Source of the DNA: Wuchereria bancrofti
Taxonomy: Eukaryota; Nematoda; Chromadorea; Rhabditida; Onchocercidae
NCBI GenBank assembly: GCA_005281725.1
Contig: SSBO01000052.1
Location: forward strand, 1-22,154
Direction: 5' to 3'
Length of the DNA: 22,154 nt
Both the position numbers and the translations under genes were made by a program. This document shows, in pieces, positions 10,192 through 21,743 of the stretch (positions are counted from its first letter, which is position 1; the number at the start of each line of letters is the position of its first letter). Below the pieces are notes generated by a model. That model made no database searches, was not told the DNA's origin, and saw only the letters and a list, made by a program, of their open reading frames with translations.

Positions 10192-10754
10192 TTTGTCCCA
10201 AAACTGATGCCGTATTAATGTCTGAAAAACAAAAAAGAAATTGTCAAAATATGAATTATTTCCAAATGGAATAAATTTTAAAAGTTAATCAGTTGTTGAA
10301 ATCTAGGTTTTTTCCTAAGTATAATATTTTTAAAATTCTAAAAAAATTCTCTTCTTAAGTTTAATGTCTTATTTTTAGTATAAGAGAACTTACAAAATCT
10401 ATCAAATACTTATCACATGTGTTGATGAAATTATTATAAATCTTTAAAGCAATTAAAATTTTTCGCATAAAAATTTGCATTAAAAAAGTTATCAAAATTC
10501 AGATTATTTGAAAATTCATGATAAATATGGAATAGATTTCATAAATTTAGATTAAATTTTATGCTCTCAAAAGAAAAAAAGTAAATATTTCAAGAAGTTT
10601 TTAGTGACTATAAACTTAAATTTTGATTTTTTTTCCAAATTTCTTTAATTTCTTACACCAAAAGAAAAAACACACAATTATTCTCTCATTGGTACTTCAT
10701 TTTGACACTATGTCGCTTCTTTTTCTGATATAAAAAATCAGAGAAGTAAATTAA

Positions 10755-11226
10755 TTTATCAGGATTAAAGACATTAATTTCTCTACATAAAAGCAGTATT
10801 CGTTTCTTTTCAACTTTCTTAGTTGAATTAACAGATATGTTTGCATTTTTGGCAACAATCTTCCCAGAATCACGAGTCTTAGTGGTACAAAGAACGCTGT
10901 TGTGGGATTTTTTGCAATAAAAACAACTTGCTGTTTTTGTGCAGTTGAGTTCGTTGTGTCCAGATTTAAAACAATTAGAGCATACATTGATTTCCTTCAA
11001 TCGATCAATTCGCTGCTCCACTGTAGAATATATGTGACACTTGCTATCCCAGTGATTGTTATTGCAGAAGATACAGGGTCTCCTTTTCTTATTTGTCGAC
11101 CAATTTGGATTCTCTTGATTTAGCTGGTTCTTTTCGGTTGAAGCCGTTCCTCTAATTTGCTTTGATTGTTTTATTGCAATCAATGCTGAATTTTCTGGAA
11201 TGCTTGGGTTAGGATGACGTTTAATT
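10755..11226 (-). mobile_element. BEL/Pao-type LTR retrotransposon, gag zinc-knuckle fragment (block A)
   Basis: Read on the - strand, the frame is open from the N at 11227 and holds three Cys/His knuckles: CIFCNNNHWDSKC (C-x2-C-x3-H-x4-C), CSNCFKSGHNELNC (C-x2-C-x4-H-x4-C) and CFYCKKSHNSVLC. Then comes a CREINVFNPDK stretch. This triple knuckle followed by a VFNP segment is typical of Pao/BEL gag-pol just before the retroviral-type aspartic protease. After DK, at about 10755, the match to the block D copy stops abruptly and the frame runs on through unrelated AT-rich sequence to a stop near 10686. So it is an internal fragment: cut at the protease side, with gag upstream lost at the N join. 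No LTR is seen. It faces the MARCH gene convergently. Confidence 0.85.
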
Positions 11227-11227
11227 N
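11227..11227. other. Single N: contig join A/B
   Basis: One ambiguous base separates the BEL gag fragment, still open on its left, from sequence identical to 1956 onward inside the LINE. Neither side shows a natural element end, which supports an assembly join of unknown true gap length. Confidence 0.9.
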
Positions 11228-11572
11228 ACTGGACTGATCACCTAATCAATGCTCTTAAACAAGTACTGAGGATATATTACTAAGAAAAGAGGTACATTTG
11301 AAAAATTATCACAATCTCTCTAATATTGTGCTCTATGGCAGTCGACCACCAAATTGCTGCAACCGAATATCACAGAGAAGAACTGCAAAGGCTCTCTAAA
11401 GTAATCTTTTAGACTAGGACACAGACCTTTAATCGAAAAACATAGCCAAGGACCATTTATACCCTACTATCATCTTTGAGAACTCACATAGATGCTGTCA
11501 TTTTTTTGCAATAGTATTTAAAAATCTCGCAGTGCTCTTTTCAGTCATTCGCGTTTATGCAGCAAACATACA
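11228..11572 (+). mobile_element. 3' end of the decayed LINE (block B copy)
   Basis: This repeats 1956-2300, including the terminal zinc-finger-like KSRSALFSHSRLCSKH piece (11522-11569). The upstream RT region is absent, cut by the N at 11227. Confidence 0.75.
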
Positions 11573-12216
11573 ATAGATCATTTCGTAAACTTTCGTTCAC
11601 AAAATCAAACGATGTTATTATCATTTTATTTAAATAAGACTAAGCAATTGCAATAGTCCTAGAGCAAGTCCAACGCATACAAATGTTATAAAAATGCAAT
11701 CTGAAAAATAAATTTCGAATTTTTTTAATTTAAAAAAAAAAATTATAACTTGGTTAAACATTTAGTTAGATGCACGAAATTGCATTTTAGTTAAATATAA
11801 AAATAATTTTAAAAATAATTTCTCAAATTATATTCATAAAAATATTGCCTGGAAATATTTTTATAACCCTTTTTTCTGTCAATTTTAATCAAATGTGTTA
11901 AAATTTTTAAAAATTTGTAAAATAAAAACAAAATCTTTTTTCTTCTACAACAGCTACGATCAACTTTATTATTCAATCCTTCATTCCTCTTTATTTTCAT
12001 TCTTCTTTATTTTTTATTTTTGATTCAATAGCAAAATTAATAATAACAATAATATTTCAGCATGTGATTATTAATTGCACAAATTTACATATTTAATTTA
12101 TATATGAAAAAAGTTGGTAAAAATTAAGATTTTTTTGCATTAATTTAATCGTTACAATTGTTATTTCTACTTATTGATTCGTAAAAACATATTTGAAGAG
12201 TAGTGGTTGTTGTCAA

Positions 12217-13031
12217 ATGTCAAAAATTGAAGGGAATAGTAATGGAAATGTCATTGGTCAGGATGGAATGGAAAATACGTTTACAAGTAAGTAGGTGCAT
12301 ATTTTTTTTGCTTAAATTCCATCGATTTTTACACAATAAAATTCCCACTGGAGAATTTTCGATGCCTTCTTTACATTTTTTTCTAATTATTTTATTATTA
12401 AATAATAAATCATTTCATTTTTCTTTTGCAGAGTGTTATTTCTTTTTTTTAAAGAGTGAATATAGGATGACAGGAAGAAATTTTTGAATAAAATATTTGT
12501 GGTTAAAATTTTTTAAATTCTAGCTTAGTCTTTTTTTTATTGATGTTACTGAAAAATATTAGTTTCATAACTTTAGTGGTATTGTAATAAGAGCAAAATT
12601 ATTAGTGGTACCAATAATAATGATATTTAATTAGTAGAAATCGGAATTTCGTTTTCATAATACAAGAAATGCAATAATGAGTGAATAATTTATAATAGAA
12701 TTGAAGAAGTTATTTTGGAATAATGTCGATTATAAGGTGATTAGTTAAAATTAATGAAAGATTGATTAAGCATTTAAAGATTATTTGAATGGAAAAAAAA
12801 TGAATGAACTAATTTATGATATAACATTTCAGGTGTTGGATCAATTGATGAGGATAATAATTGTTTAGAAAAATATGAGGAAATGCCAGAAATGAATGAT
12901 GCAACATCTCAAATGCAATCAAATCGAAAAAAATTAGCAGAAAAAAAATTTCAAATATTTAACGGAAATAAAAAAGGATCATTTACACGTGTTATACATT
13001 TTCAAGAATCTGTTTGTGTTGACATACCGAA
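12217..13031 (+). pseudogene. Partial MARCH gene, exons 1 and 2 only (block B)
   Basis: Exon 1 is 12217-12286 and exon 2 is 12833-13031, with the same splice sites as copy A. The block ends at 13821 inside intron 2, so exons 3-6 with the RING-CH domain and both membrane spans are missing. The next sequence after the N restarts upstream of exon 1. Nothing in the exons themselves is broken; the gene is cut short by the join. It may be an assembly duplicate rather than a true pseudogene. The optional exon of intron 1 is repeated at 12432-12487. Confidence 0.75.
12432..12487 (+). other. Optional alternative terminal exon in intron 1 (block B copy)
   Basis: Same acceptor, frame, stop and overlapping AATAAA as at 3160-3220, at offset 9272. 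It adds no independent evidence if the block is an assembly duplicate. Confidence 0.3.
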
Positions 13032-13821
13032 GTGAGCTTTTAATTATATTATTTTGATTTCGAGTAATACTTAAATTTTACTTTATTTTTTAAAATACAG
13101 AAATATCACTCGAATCTTTTAGTTTCTTTTCTTCTTTCCTTCTTTTCCTCTATGATTTTCTCACGCGTTAAATTAAGAAAATAAAAAAAAAACTCCAATG
13201 GTATTAGTAATTAGAAATGTTTGAAATAATTATGTGGAATAAGTAACATGTTGATATATAAATACATGATTTTTAAAATTCTAAATTAATGTAAATATTT
13301 AATTTCATAATTGTTCCACAAAAATGTAGCTCCGTTTTTTCTTCCTGGTGACCTAAAAATAGGTTAAATTAAAACTTATAAAAATTTTATATATATCCAC
13401 TTAATAACATAAATTCATTATTTTCAAAACTATCACGTAAGATACGTAGAAAGACTCAGGTATCTATTTTAAAGTTTTCGAAACATTTTTTTTTTTTGCT
13501 AATAGTAGATTAAAACAAAAATTTTATATATATTCGCAAGTATAATATTTCTTATCCATATATATTTCTAATAATATAAATTAAATTGTTGAGTAAATTT
13601 AATGAAAATTAAATTAATTAAACTAAGAATGTAATATTATGATACATTGATATACATAGATTGACGTGTAAATTCACGCTTATATACGTGCAGAAATAGC
13701 AGAAATTAAAAAACGGAAGAGAAAAAGCGCAAATGTAACTGAATTGGGTCCATGTTTTGGCGTCTGCTTCAATTAATTTTATGCGTGTCAAGAAAATGAA
13801 ATACTTACAATTACAATGATT

Positions 13822-13822
13822 N
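13822..13822. other. Single N: contig join B/C
   Basis: Left of it is the equivalent of 4549 (intron 2); right of it is the equivalent of 2910 (5' flank). The join therefore steps back by 1.64 kb in gene coordinates, leaving a head-to-tail overlap. Confidence 0.9.
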
Positions 13823-13857
13823 TAAAAACATATTTGAAGAGTAGTGGTTGTTGCCAA

Positions 13858-16800
13858 ATGTCAAAAATTGAAGGAAATAGTAATGGAAATGTCACTGGTC
13901 AGGATGGAATGGAAAATACGTTTACAAGTAAGTAGGTGCATATTTTTTTTGCTTAAATTCCATCGATTTTTACACAATAAAATTCCCACTGGAGAATTTT
14001 CGATGCCTTCTTTACATTTTTTTCTAATTATTTTATTATTAAATAATAAATCATTTCATTTTTCTTTTGCAGAGTGTTATTTCTTTTTTTTAAAGAGTGA
14101 ATATAGGATGACAGGAAGAAATTTTTGAATAAAATATTTGTGGTTAAAATTTTTTAAATTCTAGCTTAGTCTTTTTTTTATTGATGTTACTGAAAAATAT
14201 TAGTTTCATAACTTTAGTGGTATTGTAATAAGAGCAAAATTATTAGTGGTACCAATAATAATGATATTTAATTAGTAGAAATCGGAATTTCGTTTTCATA
14301 ATACAAGAAATGCAATAATGAGTGAATAATTTATAATAGAATTGAAGAAGTTATTTTGGAATAATGTCGATTATAAGGTGATTAGTTAAAATTAATGAAA
14401 GATTGATTAAGCATTTAAAGATTATTTGAATGGAAAAAAAATGAATGAACTAATTTATGATATAACATTTCAGGTGTTGGATCAATTGATGAGGATAATA
14501 ATTGTTTAGAAAAATATGAGGAAATGCCAGAAATGAATGATGCAACATCTCAAATGCAATCAAATCGAAAAAAATTAGCAGAAAAAAAATTTCAAATATT
14601 TAACGGAAATAAAAAAGGATCATTTACACGTGTTATACATTTTCAAGAATCTGTTTGTGTTGACATACCGAAGTGAGCTTTTAATTATATTATTTTGATT
14701 TCGAGTAATACTTAAATTTTACTTTATTTTTTAAAATACAGAAATATCACTCGAATCTTTTAGTTTCTTTTCTTCTTTCCTTCTTTTCCTCTATGATTTT
14801 CTCACGCGTTAAATTAAGAAAATAAAAAAAAAACTCCAATGGTATTAGTAATTAGAAATGTTTGAAATAATTATGTGGAATAAGTAACATGTTGATATAT
14901 AAATACATGATTTTTAAAATTCTAAATTAATGTAAATATTTAATTTCATAATTGTTCCACAAAAATGTAGCTCCGTTTTTTCTTCCTGGTGACCTAAAAA
15001 TAGGTTAAATTAAAACTTATAAAAATTTTATATATATCCACTTAATAACATAAATTCATTATTTTCAAAACTATCACGTAAGATACGTAGAAAGACTCAG
15101 GTATCTATTTTAAAGTTTTCGAAACATTTTTTTTTTTTGCTAATAGTAGATTAAAACAAAAATTTTATATATATTCGCAAGTATAATATTTCTTATCCAT
15201 ATATATTTCTAATAATATAAATTAAATTGTTGAGTAAATTTAATGAAAATTAAATTAATTAAACTAAGAATGTAATATTATGATACATTGATATACATAG
15301 ATTGACGTGTAAATTCACGCTTATATACGTGCAGAAATAGCAGAAATTAAAAAACGGAAGAGAAAAAGCGCAAATGTAACTGAATTGGGTCCATGTTTTG
15401 GCGTCTGCTTCAATTAATTTTATGCGTGTCAAGAAAATGAAATACTTACAATTACAATGATTTAGTTTCGCATTTTCTTTTGAAATGAATGCAACAAGAA
15501 AAGTAGAAATGAGTTGAACCAGAGGGAAGAAAAAGAAAAGTGAAGAGGATATAAGCTATAAATGAATAATTGTGAATGAGAAAAGTAGTTAGATTAATAG
15601 TTAGACAAAAAAGTTTTGCTGTTATTCATTTTAAATGAAATTGTTAACAATTTAGTAGCAAAAAAATGAAAAAACTAGAAAGAAATATTTGCAAAATATT
15701 TTAATGATCAAATTTTTTGATACAAATAGAAAATTCTACTAATATTTAAATATATGTATGCATATATATTTCAACAAATAAAACTAAAATTTGAAAAGTT
15801 ACAATGTCAATTGCAAGTTCTTATTGAATAATAGAATGAAAAAATAAAAATTAAAACAGAATTTGATTTTTTTTAAAATGATCAATTTAAATTTTACGTT
15901 TTGTTTAAATGTTTTCATAATTTCAAACATCATATTTTGCTTAAGTGGTATATTTCAAATTTTACATTTCTTTAAATGATGATGGAATTTTAATTTTTTG
16001 ATTCGAAACATAACATTTGATAAGATTATAATATGAAAATGTATATGTTTCATCTGTTTCTGGAAACATTTCCCAATATTTCCAACTTTTCTAAGTGTTA
16101 AGTTAGAAAAAACGATGGAGCAATAACTTAAATTTAAAAAAAAATAGTTCATATTGAAAACTCACCAAAGTAATAAATAGAAAACAAAAGGTTAAAAGAA
16201 CGATTATGTTTATTTAAATTAAAATAATTTATCTTTGAAGACTAAAGCAGTAAACAAATATATTACAAAAGAAAAATTTTTACTTGGAATTAGTAGCAAA
16301 TTCTTTCGAGAAAAAAAGGAAAATGCTGCATTAAATGAAAATCACTTTCTTTTTAAGCTAAAAATTTTCATATGAAATAATGCAATTACAATTATAGCTC
16401 ACCGAAAACCGTATCTGATTCATCTAACACAGAAAAAAGAGCATGCCGCATATGTCAATCGGAAACCGGTGAACTTGTTCGACCATGTGCTTGTACCGGA
16501 ACGGTAAATTTTTCGAATTTGATTAATATTTTTTCTATATCTATTATGCATAATAAAATTAATTGATAACATATCTCAATAATTAATTTCATATTATATT
16601 AATATCTTTAATTTAATTGCATTGCATTTATTACATTCCCTTTTTTCATATTATTACATTCAGTAAAGCTAAAAATTCATAATTTAAATGAATTATGGTA
16701 TAATAAATTGATTTATATGTCCAACTTTTTTAAATTTTATTTTCAATTAATTCGATGTATTTAATATATTTGATTCGTTACGTTTAATTCGATACATTTA

Positions 16801-19800
16801 ATACAATTAATTAGTTGTGTTTAATTCGATATATTTGATCTACTTGATCAATGTACTTAATCTAGTAGATTATCACTTAAACGTTTAATTCGACATATTT
16901 AATTAGCCAAGTTAAGATAAACAAGATCCAATCATTTTTTTAGTTTATTATGGCTATCAAATGAATAAATTAATAGATTTAGTATATTTTTAAAGCTTAA
17001 TTAGTGTCTCCTTTTTTTGCCATACATTTTATAATTTATGGCTTTGAGAAAAATATAAACATGTAAAGCGTATAAAACTTAAAAGGTATAAAACATAAAA
17101 AACTTGAAAAGATTATTAATTTATTTATTTTTTTTTATTAATTTCACTACATAATTTATTAAAACACTCCATTCTATTTGATAATTTAATTAATGATAAC
17201 TTTACTAAACTATGAATTTCGTTTAAAAATAATAATTGTTGCATTAAAAAAATTTTTCTTCAATCTGTCTAATCAAATATTAATAAATTAGCGTTTAATT
17301 GATTCGAACTTTTTTTAATAATAATTTACATTATTATTCATTATAACTGATTTTTGTTTCCGATTATAATAAAAAATTTATTTAAAAGAAAACAAAAAAC
17401 AAAAGAAAACAAAAAACAAAAAGAAAGTAAGCGAAAAAAAGAAGTGCTAATTGTTAGATGGGCGATATTCACGAGCATTGCTTAAATGAATGGTTACTTC
17501 GATCAAACAATAATGATCGATGTGAAATTTGCCAAGAAAAATATTCGAAATCCGGAAATATCTTACAACCAATATGGAAGTGGCAAAAACCACAAATTGA
17601 AATGACGGTTAGATCTTTGATCATTTTAAGCTTTTTTTGCCTTTAACCCTTACAAATTAAAATAACGATTAGATTTTTATCATTTTAATCTTCAGATAGA
17701 AATAAATGATAAAATATTTTCCTAAATTTTTCCTGTGCTCAAATTTGTAAATTTTATTTATAATTTAATGAGAGATATTTTTTGCTAAACTTTGAATTAA
17801 GAGAAAAAGATTTTGTACGAAAAAGTACAAAAAACAATCGAATTGAAATATTTACATTTAAATATGTGATAATATTATTAAAAACTCAATTTTTTGCATT
17901 TACTTCTTGACTTGATTAATAAAGATTTGATTAATAAATTTTGGAATAAAAAATTTATTTAATTAACTTCTGAAATGAGAAATTTTTTCCAATTGCAATT
18001 TCCATGAACATGATTTTGTCTTTCAACTTTTTGACAGAATCTAAAATTTTGCAAAGTGAATTAGAATTAAGTATTAAATTATTTAATCAAAAATTGAATA
18101 AATTTTTTAACTGATACAATTGAAACAAATAACTTTTTAATGAATTATCAAAATTAACATCTGTAATAGCAGTTAATGACTAATGATACTGGTTAATATT
18201 AGTAATTAATGATACCAGTAATAATTAAGCAATTATTAAAATTCAATGTTCTGAGGAAATAAAAAAAGCAAAAGGATGGAATGAATATTGAAACTTCAAT
18301 ATTTCTTTCAAGTATTTCAATTATATAAGTGAATTTGAGGAAATCTAATCAAATTTTCCAGTCTTACTTAGAAATTAAAACGTTTTAAGTGTAAATTTGA
18401 GATGCTTAAAGAATTTGAAGTTTCAAATCTTTGATAATTGTTGCAGAAATTGATTGGACTAAACTATTAGGATTGTTTAATGATAGTTGGCTTAATTTTA
18501 GCTTAACACATTGCAAAAAACAAAAAAAAAAAAAACAAAAACAAAATTTCCTTTTTTTGGAAAAGATTATTTTTCCGCTTTTCATTATTTTTTTAAATGA
18601 ATTTAAAAAGAAACAAACGCTATTTTCATTTTTTACCAAGTTTGAAAACTTCAAAAACATAGCGACCTTTTGGATTTCATTCAGATGTGTGAGCTTTTTT
18701 ATACATTTGAAATTATAATGCATTCATACTTTAGAAAAATATTCAAGGCTGCAATTTACAATAATTGTTCAATTGTTTGAAATAAAATTTTGTTAAATAA
18801 AATCAGTCCAAAAAAAAGTTTTTTTCTTATAAATTCAAGTAGCAAAAAAACTTGAATGAAAATTCAATAAAAAATATTTATACTAACAACGTTGTTAAAT
18901 GTAGAATTTCTAGCCAAAATATATCAGTTTATATTATAAGTTAAGCATTGTAAAATATCAGAAAAAGATTGCCCATAGTCAAAAAATTTTTTTCGAAATT
19001 TTATTGGTGAATCAACAAATACAATTGATATGATAGGATTGATAATAAGTAATTAAATATTTAAAAAAAACTTGCTAATAAGTTTAGCATCAATAAATTA
19101 GTAATTAGATATTATTAATATATCTAAAAAAAATATATCCATTCAACATATATATTCAACAATATCTATCTTAAGAATATATATCTAATTTTAGAATATT
19201 GTTGAAGCATCATCGGTAATTTGCTTATCAATATGTTTATGGTATATGATAACACTTACTATTGAAAGAGAATTTTTTGATCGAATTTTCGTAGCTGGTT
19301 TACCACCACGTTCACCTGATATAGCACGTATACGTAAGTGTATATTTACAGTACTAGAATTATTTAATAATAAGTTAAAGTGATGCTTTTATCATTTTAT
19401 TCTAATCAAACGTTTTCCTTTTCTTTTTTTAATTAACAAAATGATATGCTGTCATTTTAATTGCACAGAATATTTATAATTTATATTAAATTTTTATAAA
19501 ATTTTGTTTCAATACTTCATTTTATCTTATTTCTAAGCATGGCACATTAACAATAAAATTACAGAATAAATTATTAGTATCATTTTGCTCCTAAATAAAA
19601 TAAATATATCAATAATTAAGAAGTAGTAGAAATTTTTTTAGAATTCATTTCAACAATTTTAGAATTATTTTAGTTGTAACACTTTTAATTATATCAACAT
19701 TAATTGGTGGTTTGATGAATATTGCTATGCGTATTTGGCATTATATTAATAAACAACGTGCTACACGCTTCATTGATTCTGATATTAATAAAAAAGCAAT

Positions 19801-19807
19801 GAAATGA
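13858..19807 (+). CDS. MARCH-type (RING-CH) membrane E3 ubiquitin ligase, complete second copy (block C)
   Basis: Exons are 13858-13927, 14474-14672, 16398-16503, 17458-17607, 19195-19333 and 19674-19807. The gene structure and the 265-residue length match copy A. The product is the same RING-CH protein with two C-terminal membrane spans. Two exon 1 differences are seen: codon 6 GGG to GGA (silent) and codon 13 ATT to ACT (Ile to Thr), both in the polar N-terminal region away from the RING. Intron 4 is 6 bases longer because of the A/T homopolymer tract. The start is chosen as in copy A. The near-identity of more than 5 kb of intron, which should drift freely, means either a very recent tandem duplication or the same locus assembled twice. 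The second is favoured because all substitutions lie at the block edges. Confidence 0.88.
14073..14128 (+). other. Optional alternative terminal exon in intron 1 (block C copy)
   Basis: Same arrangement as at 3160-3220, at offset 10913: TTTTGCAG acceptor, continuation of the exon 1 frame, TGA overlapping AATAAA. Confidence 0.3.
14673..16397 (+). other. Intron 2 of MARCH copy C
   Basis: Repeats 3760-5484 with no noticed change. No nested gene is seen. Confidence 0.65.
16747..16906 (+). repeat. Degenerate TTAATTCGA-core repeat in intron 3 (block C copy)
   Basis: Cores lie at 16747, 16784, 16821 and 16885, with the same 37, 37 and 64 base spacing as in copy A. Confidence 0.5.
17608..19194 (+). 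other. Intron 4 of MARCH copy C
   Basis: As in copy A but 6 bases longer. The tract at 18515-18575 has A-runs broken by three C, and different T-run lengths. The inverted repeat TACTGGT/ACCAGTA is kept at 18187-18193 and 18214-18220. The overlapping low-complexity frames on both strands here are not genes. Confidence 0.6.
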
Positions 19808-21673
19808 TTGGAATTTGATGAATTTTCATGAAATCATTTATTATTTAATACATAAATATTCCTCATTCTAAACTAATAAATTTCAATCCGACGTTCAACA
19901 ATAATTGAACTTTTTCGAACAATAAAATATTTGCCAAGAAAATTTTTTGTCACAAAAAAAAGTTATAAAAAAAGCTTCCCAGAAATTTGAAAAAAACATC
20001 TTTATCAATAGCTATTTTATTTTAGATTAAAAAAAGAAACAATATTATGCTGTGATAAAGAACTATAATTAGACAAATTAATTTTGTAAAATAGAAAGAT
20101 AATTTGCGGAGATTTATTAAATAAAATGAATCAAACATTTCAAATAACTTATTTTCAAAATTATAGAATTAATAAATGAAAATTAGAAAAATAAGGCAGA
20201 GAAATGATAAATAAAAATAATAGTGAATATAATTCACAATGATTTCAAATATGAAGAGAAAATAAATCAGCAAAGAGTGATTAAGTTGTATTATTCTTAG
20301 GAAAGAGGAAATAAAAGGAACTTCCACTTATGATCTTTCATTATGATAACACAAAAATTTTCCATAAAACATTTTTTAATCAATTTTTAATATGAAAAAA
20401 GCAAAGGATAGCAAAATTTACATAACACTGATCAAGCAAAAAGAAAAGTAATGTAAAATTTCATAAGCTATAATTCAAACTGTAATTTGAATTGATATTG
20501 GCAGTAAGGTAAGAAAATGATAATTCATCACACCGATGAAACAGTTTTTTTTAACCTAATGGAAAAAATTAGTATTTATATTGAAATTTCCATATAATCT
20601 AGTGTCGTTAATTTGGATTTGGATTACGTATGAAATTATTAAAATTTGAAAGAAAAATCATAAGTTTTCAGAATTGGAACAGGTACACAATATTTTACCT
20701 AAAATTCAATCACAATATTTTACCTAAAATTCAAGAATTAGAATTAAAATTTAAAATTCAATTTTACCTAAAACCTTTAGTTCCATTCTATTCTATTCCG
20801 TTCTTTTGTTCTTCCAATTCTATTCTCCCTATTCTAATTCTATTTTATGCTATCCTACTCTATTCTACTCTATTTTCTGTTCTTCCCTATTCACATCTAT
20901 TTCATTCATTTTACTCTATTAAGTTCTAGCCTTGCCTATCCCAATTTTCATTTTCATTCTCATCTATTTTTATTTTTCGGTTATACTATTGGAAATTGAA
21001 GATTAGCGCAAATTTACGTCTCAAGATTTCCAAAAAAAGATTTACTTAACCTTTAAAATCGACACAATCTGCTTTTGTCGACAAGTTCACAACTTTTGTC
21101 GACAAGTTCATTTGTCCCAAAACTGATGCCGTATTAATGTCTGAAAAACAAAAAAGAAATTGTCAAAATATGAATTATTTCCAAATGGAATAAATTTTAA
21201 AAGTTAATCAGTTGTTGAAATCTAGGTTTTTTCCTAAGTATAATATTTTTAAAATTCTAAAAAAATTCTCTTCTTAAGTTTAATGTCTTATTTTTAGTAT
21301 AAGAGAACTTACAAAATCTATCAAATACTTATCACATGTGTTGATGAAATTATTATAAATCTTTAAAGCAATTAAAATTTTTCGCATAAAAATTTGCATT
21401 AAAAAAGTTATCAAAATTCAGATTATTTGAAAATTCATGATAAATATGGAATAGATTTCATAAATTTAGATTAAATTTTATGCTCTCAAAAGAAAAAAAG
21501 TAAATATTTCAAGAAGTTTTTAGTGACTATAAACTTAAATTTTGATTTTTTTTCCAAATTTCTTTAATTTCTTACACCAAAAGAAAAAACACACAATTAT
21601 TCTCTCATTGGTACTTCATTTTGACACTATGTCGCTTCTTTTTCTGATATAAAAAATCAGAGAAGTAAATTAA
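19808..21673. other. 3' flank of MARCH copy C, no gene seen
   Basis: Repeats 8889-10754, including candidate poly(A) signals at 19875-19880 and 19921-19926, the 25-base tandem pair (20686-20735), the pyrimidine microsatellite (20783-20975) and the palindromic pair (21072-21110). No coding signal is seen. Confidence 0.6.
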
Positions 21674-21742
21674 TTTATCAGGATTAAAGACATTAATTTC
21701 TCTACATAAAAGCAGTACTCGTTTCTTTTCAACTTTCTTAGT
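21674..21742 (-). mobile_element. Edge of the BEL/Pao gag fragment (block C copy)
   Basis: This is the first 69 bases of the same - strand gag fragment found at 10755-11226, preceded by the same host junction, then cut by the N at 21743. Its single difference from block A (C at 21718 against T at 10799) matches the block D copy, suggesting that this contig edge was built from reads of another BEL copy. Confidence 0.7.
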
Positions 21743-21743
21743 N
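21743..21743. other. Single N: contig join C/D
   Basis: Both sides are BEL gag in the same orientation, but the gag coordinate steps back after the N: block D repeats the CREINVFNPDK region just seen on the left. A repeat-induced scaffold join is the simplest reading. Confidence 0.9.

Larger units (their letters stand above)
8889..10754. other. 3' flank of MARCH copy A, no gene seen
   Basis: AT-rich sequence follows the stop. Two AATAAA hexamers at 8956-8961 and 9002-9007 are candidate poly(A) signals for the MARCH transcript. Beyond them are small repeats, listed separately. The 99-codon frame near 9711-10010 is a by-product of the pyrimidine-rich pentanucleotide tract. No RNA gene or conserved coding stretch is recognisable. 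Confidence 0.6.
11228..13821 (+). repeat. Block B: direct repeat of 1956-4549
   Basis: The sequence follows A at a constant offset of 9272, and I noticed no difference while reading. It starts inside the LINE remnant and stops inside MARCH intron 2 without any boundary feature. It lies wholly within the span of block A and shares 4549-2910, about 1.64 kb, with block C. Confidence 0.9.
13823..21742 (+). repeat. Block C: direct repeat of 2910-10823
   Basis: The offset is 10913 up to the A-run of intron 4 and 10919 after it. Differences noticed: T2941/C13854, G2962/A13875 and T2982/C13895, all within 75 bases of the left join; T10799/C21718, 25 bases from the right join; and the A/T homopolymer tract near 7602-7655 versus 18515-18575. 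Everything else read looks identical, introns included. Confidence 0.9.

Noticed and set aside
10902..11123. + strand frame opposite the gag fragment, and the overlapping second - strand frame at 10751-10987
   Set aside because: Both are shadows of the zinc-knuckle frame, which has three intact Cys/His motifs.
11228..19807. A true tandem array of MARCH genes with a truncated middle copy
   Set aside because: Not excluded, but arbitrary block ends at single N bases, near-identical introns and edge-clustered substitutions fit redundant contigs better.
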